Source of the DNA: Diplosphaera chodatii | Taxonomy: Eukaryota; Chlorophyta; Trebouxiophyceae; Prasiolales; Stichococcaceae | Direction of reading: 5' to 3' | NCBI GenBank assembly: GCA_032358165.1 | Contig: JAALGY010000038.1 | Location: 620,001-684,000, forward strand | Length of the DNA: 64,000 nt | In this document: one piece after another, positions 59,784 through 64,000 of the stretch | Layout of the letters: every line of letters starts with the position of its first letter | How positions within the stretch are numbered: the first letter of the stretch is position 1 | The notes under the pieces: model-generated | What the model was told of the DNA's origin: nothing | The model's input: the letters and a program-made list of their open reading frames with translations, nothing else | Database searches by the model: none | Made by a program: the position numbers and the translations under genes

Positions 59784-61651
59784 ATGGCGTCGCGCAGCAG
59801 CAAGCTGCTGATCATAGACACGGATCCTGGCGTGGGTGAGCTGCTGCTGCTGCGAGCGTGGTTCATGACACGCATTTCTGTGATCGAAGTGGCCTCGCTG
59901 CAGCCCATCAACGGCAGTGTCAACGAGCGGTCCAGCAGTCGGCATCCTGATGCCGGCGACCCTGCCGTCGGTTGAGGCTGAGCTGCCGTCGTGCCTTCAC
60001 CTGCCGCAGATGACGCGATGGCTATTCTTGCGGCATTCAACTCGCCCGACGTGGACATCATCGGCTTGACCACAATCTTTGGGAATGTGCGAACTCCGCA
60101 GGCGACCGCCAACGCGCTGGTCCTTCGGGAGCTCGCCAGTCGCGAAGAGGTGAGGCTCGCAGCTCATCCAATAGTGTCAGCCGTCACATGCTGTCCGTGC
60201 CGGGCATGCCTGCCGCTGTGATCAGACAGGCACAGGCGTGCTCATTGCTCGTGCGGCAGCTGCACAGTGCACCATAGTGCCTCAGCGTCTGATGGACCCA
60301 TGCAGCAGCAACTGTCGCCCTTTTGTATCTCATGCACACGCGGATGCTGCGTGGGGATGCAGGTGCCGGTGGCGCAGGGCTCGCTGACGACGCTGCAGGG
60401 GCTGGCCAAGCAGCGGGTGGCGGACTTTGTGCACGGCGCCGACGGCTTCGGCAACCTGTCGCCTGCCATGCTGCCCACAGGCGTCGCGTCGTCCATGACA
60501 GCAGCCAGCTTCCTTGCGGAGGAGTGTTCGAGGCGGCCAGGGCAGGTGGGCACCATGTCGACAGGATGTTCTGGCTGCAGCACTGAAGATGGGGTGGCAA
60601 CCATCTTTTCGTCGCATCGAGTACTGCTGGATGCAGTAGGCTGTGACAGTGGGACCATGCACTGCCCATGTTGCCTCAGGTCACCGTCCTCGCGCTGGGG
60701 CCGCTGACGAACGTGGCGCTGGCGCTGCAACTAGACCCCGGTTTTGCAGCTAACGTGGTGCGATCAGCTGGACGTGCCGCATGCTCATATTTCAATGCAT
60801 TGTGTGCAAGGGCGGCCTCAAGATTACCAACAGTGTTTGGCGAGAGTGGACCACCCGTCCGCTACAGGCAGAAGTAGTGGTATTGGGCGGCGCATTCTTT
60901 GTGAATGGCAACGTCAACCCTGCAGCAGAGGCCAACATCTTCGGCGACCCACATGCAGCAGACATCGTCTTTGGCAGTGCGCATATGCAAGCGCCTCCCT
61001 CATGCTGCACATCGCACAGGGTGCAGTGCCCATCGCTCGTGCCAGCCCTCATTTGCTAGCTCAAGTTGACATCTACCCTGTGACCTACAACCTACAGGCT
61101 GTCCACGCGTGAAAGTGGTGGGACTGGATGTAACGCACCATGTGGAGATGGAGGGGCAGCAGCTGGAGCAGCTGGACGGCAGGGGCCGCTTCGGCAGCTT
61201 CCTCCACAAAATCAGCCGCTTCTACCTACAGTACCACAGGTGCAGTTGCCCATGTCGCTGCAGTGCACATGACTGCATAAAGGCCATCAATGGCCAGACC
61301 TTTGGGGGTCTGACTGGTGTGTCAGGTGGGATCGCTGCATATCCAGCGTACACAATGAAATGCTGCAGCTGTGGCTCTGTCCCTTGCAGAGACTCGTATG
61401 GCAGGGACGCCATCTACGTCCACGACCCGACAGCCATGGCGGCAGTGCTCAGCCCAGAACTGTTCACCTGGGAAGAGGGCGAGATCCGTGTGCTGACGGA
61501 CGGCGTCGCGGCAGGCCACACGATCATGGACCGGGGGCTGAAGCGGTGGAATAGCCCCAACGCCTGGAGCGGCCGGCCAAAGGTGCAGGTGGCTGTAGGG
61601 GTGCAGGCTGCGGAGGTGGCGCAGCTCATGTGGAAACTGATGTCAGCATGA
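59784..61651 (+). CDS. URH1: inosine/uridine-preferring nucleoside hydrolase
   Basis: Hydrolyses ribonucleosides to base and ribose in nucleoside salvage. The plant enzyme URH1 prefers uridine, and the exact substrate here is inferred. Exons: 59784-59835, 60010-60149, 60363-60545, 60680-60757, 60868-60976, 61098-61239, 61390-61651, giving 321 residues, a normal length for the family. The calcium-binding signature spans intron 1: IIDTDPGVDDAMAI. Further marks are GLTTIFGNV, DFVHGADGFGN, VTVLALGPLTNVALAL, VVVLGGAFFVNGN, NPAAEANIFGDPHAA and AIYVHDPTAMAAVL (the late Asp of the active site). All catalytic Asp residues expected are present. A TGTAA (61774-61778), the polyadenylation signal common in green algae, lies about 125 bases after the stop. 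Confidence 0.93.
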
Positions 61652-62061
61652 GGGGTAGCTTTGCGAATGATGCCAATGATGACACTCAGATGCTTCATTG
61701 GTGCTCACAATCATGACCATTGCGTTGAACCAACTATTCTGAGAAGAACTGCCCGCGAGCAGCTGTACATCACTGTAAGGGTTTGCCTCAAGGTTGCCGC
61801 ACAGCGGCTGTGCCCCACAGCCATGCTTTGGATGCGATTCCACGCGGCGCTGCCTCTGGCAGCCGCAGACTGACAGCGTGCTGCCCTAGCTGTGCACATC
61901 GCATCTAAAGGCAACAGAGGGTTTTGCAGGCTGCCAAACGGTCAGCTGGAGGTGACTGCACCACAGCAAAGCGCATGACTGCATGCTGCTCGTACAGCTG
62001 TTGCATGTTACTGTACGGCTTCCGCACTTTGCCCCTGTTGGTGACAATCTCGACATGCCAG
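61652..62061. other. intergenic, convergent 3' ends
   Basis: 3' regions of the nucleoside hydrolase (+) and NOSIP (-) genes, with a TGTAA at 61774-61778 on the plus strand. No exon seen. Confidence 0.5.
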
Positions 62062-63957
62062 TCAGTTGCTGAAGCTGAGGCCGAAAGCGGAGCGCACACC
62101 CTGCAAACAAAGAGGTCACCAGCTTTAGTTACAGCAGCAGCATTGCGCCGTGCCAAGCCTGCTGAACCGTAGCAGACGCAGTACAATGGAAGCGCATGAC
62201 GGTCACACTCACCCTGTGCTGACCGCGCAACTCCTGCTTCCCGCTGCCGGGGCCCAGAGCCCAGAACCGCTCTGCCTCTGCCTTCTCTTTGTCGTGCGCT
62301 GCAAACCCGGTCCCACCTGTGCAGAGACATTCCGACTGTCAGTGCCGCTTGGCTTCAGAGCGGAGGCGCAGTCTGAGACAAGGTCTATCAGGTGAGCAGT
62401 AGAAGGCAAGCAACGAGGGGCTACCCAGTGCAGGTTGAGACACTGTCCTTTCCATGCCCAAGGTCGGCCTGCCTGTTTCGAGTTCGATGACGTCCTTATC
62501 CTTGATCGGGCGCCCCTCATATGCGCCGTCCGGCTTTATGCACTTCTCCCATGTCTGCTTGAGTATCACATCACCTGTGCACATTGTCGCAACCATGGTT
62601 GAGAACGGATGCAATGCTCAGCACTGCAAGGCGGCCAGTGTCATATCTCAGCACTTGAGCGCCACCAAGTTGCTGCAGGTGCAGCAGGCCATCTCCTACT
62701 AGGGTGCACCACCCAGATGACAGCATGACTTTCATGTGCCCGCAGCCGCCACGGCTGCCGAGCACACAAGACCTGAAACCAGGCATTGAAGGCTGGTCTC
62801 CACGTGAAAGCACCTGTGGGCTTCAGCAGGATCAGTCGTGAAGCGTTGGTGAGGATGTCGCCAGTGACGGGGTCGCAGAAGCGGCCCTTCCGGCCCTCCC
62901 CGCTGCCGTCCTTCACCTGCAGGAATGGCGGCGCCCGTCTGTTGCACAGCATCAGTTGACGGCTTCGAGGCAGCAACTACCATGGACCAGTTCCGGAGTG
63001 CACACGGCAGCCCTGCAAACAAGACGACACTTCCCACCGGCGTGAACTTGACGGGCACCAGGTCCTTCAGCCGCAGCTTCTTGCCGGTCGCCGGGCAGTA
63101 GGTGTTGGCGTCCGGCTTGTCCAGCAGCTGCCGCGACTCGGGCGTCGCCGACGGCACCCAGTAGGCGTTGACCCCCTGCAGCAGGTAGCCAGTTCAGCTG
63201 TCACTGATGTGACGGTATCGCATCAGCAACAACATCCCACAAGAAACTACCAATCGGACCACCGCAAGCTACGGTGCACACCATTGGCAACATTGGTCCG
63301 CACCTTCATCTTCTCCCGGTTGCTGCGGATGTTGACGGCGCCGCTGACGACGCGCTTCTCTGCCAGCAGCTCCTCAGCTCCCTCCTTGATGGCTGCAACA
63401 GCAACCCGCGGTTCAGCACCAACCCGGCACGGCAACGTATGCAAGCAAGAATAGCTCCTGAATCCCGATGTGAGAACGCTGCGGCACCTTGTCTGAGGCT
63501 GGCAGCCAGCGCATCGCTTGCGCCCGCATGGTTCTGCCTGTCGAACGCTGCCAGTGCTGCCTGTGCATCCACCGATTTCCTTTCCTCTGCCTGCAGTTCA
63601 GAAGGTAGCGCGCTCCAACCTGCCACAGACGACTGTGTGAGCAGCTGCTGCAACCTCTGCCTGGCCAGCATTCATTCTCATCCAATGCAGCTGGCACAGC
63701 TTCCGCAGACCCTGCTGAGTCGACGCAGCTGGCTGCTGCTGTGCATCTCACAAACATGCTTTGCGCACACGAGGCTATAAGGGTGCCACCATGCCGTTGG
63801 GTACTCTCAGGGCGACAGCAGCTACCTCCCGTGCAAGCGCTTCCTGCTGCGCCTCCCAGGCTGCCAACTTGCGCTTGTTGGCTTTCTTCTGTGCCAGCAG
63901 GTTCTCCAGTATGGCTTGCCGGCTGAACAGCACTCCTTGGGGCGTGCACATGGGATC
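62062..63957 (-). CDS. NOSIP: NOSIP-type U-box E3 ubiquitin ligase (5' end off the window)
   Basis: Homolog of nitric oxide synthase-interacting protein, a nuclear or spliceosome-linked U-box ubiquitin ligase. Exons visible: 63957-63826, 63656-63488, 63392-63304, 63175-63038, 62916-62814, 62574-62473, 62316-62213, 62100-62062, coding 291 residues. The first visible exon gives DPMCTPQGVLFSRQAILENL, the second half of the N-terminal U-box, so the start and roughly 40-60 residues lie beyond the right edge. Then a charged coiled region, YWVPSATPES, YCPATGKKLRLKDLVPVKF and FCDPVTGDILTNASRLILLK (second U-box), and LETGGTGFA, matching the conserved end of NOSIP. The intron after 62473 has a GC donor (GAAACAG then GCAGGC), required to join LETG to GTGFA in frame. 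The last exon ends GVRSAFGLSFSN. Confidence 0.92.
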
Positions 63958-64000
63958 CTGCGGCGGGCACCCAGAGTCAGTTGTCCAGGTCCAAAGCAAT

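Noticed and set aside
1..64000. Bacterial operon, CRISPR or phage content
   Set aside because: All recognisable proteins are split by GT-AG introns and are eukaryotic families; no spaced direct-repeat array is present.

Overview
The window is nuclear DNA of a eukaryote, most likely a green alga (Chlorophyta). GC-rich coding exons of about 30-600 bases are separated by short introns (mostly 90-300 bases) with GT-AG borders and a strongly favoured TGCAG acceptor. The gene set is plant or algal in type: plastid fibrillin, URH-type nucleoside hydrolase, PRA1, a DDT/PHD protein like plant PTM, and a plant-type phosphopantetheine adenylyltransferase. Alanine, glycine and glutamine homopolymers are common. 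The species cannot be fixed from sequence alone. I saw no tRNA, rRNA, CRISPR array or intact transposon. Gene models were built by hand by joining exons whose reading phases agree. Exon coordinates are in each entry, in the order of transcription.

Layout. 1-3879 (-): F-box/LRR gene A, cut by the left edge. 4798-8973 (-): F-box/LRR gene B. 9672-14684 (+): diphthine-ammonia ligase DPH6. 14834-15127 (+): small one-helix membrane protein. 15655-18054 (-): phosphopantetheine adenylyltransferase with a long N-terminal extension. 18706-18812 (+): relic of an F-box gene tail. 19741-23847 (+): F-box/LRR gene C. 24738-28421: three related genes, two (+) and one (-), for small proteins with Gly/Cys-rich tails. 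29199-31181 (+): plastid fibrillin. 32286-35178 (+): FSP1/AIFM2-like FAD oxidoreductase. 35670-51005 (-): a chromatin-reader gene of about 41 exons with AT-hooks, DDT, three PHD fingers and three bromodomains. 51803-54510 (-): TraB-domain protein. 55320-56713 (+): PRA1. 56953-59020 (-): mitochondrial carrier of the CoA-carrier type. 59784-61651 (+): nucleoside hydrolase. 62062-63957 (-): NOSIP U-box protein, cut by the right edge.

Most of these are unrelated housekeeping genes in no operon-like order. Three themes stand out. First, an F-box/LRR family has been duplicated locally, with three gene copies and a fourth fragment. Second, a small Gly/Cys-tail family has been duplicated and inverted. 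Third, one very large gene combines the DDT-WHIM-PHD front of plant PTM and animal BPTF proteins with extra PHD fingers and three C-terminal bromodomains. CoA synthesis (the adenylyltransferase) and CoA transport (the carrier) occur in the same window, but 40 kb apart.
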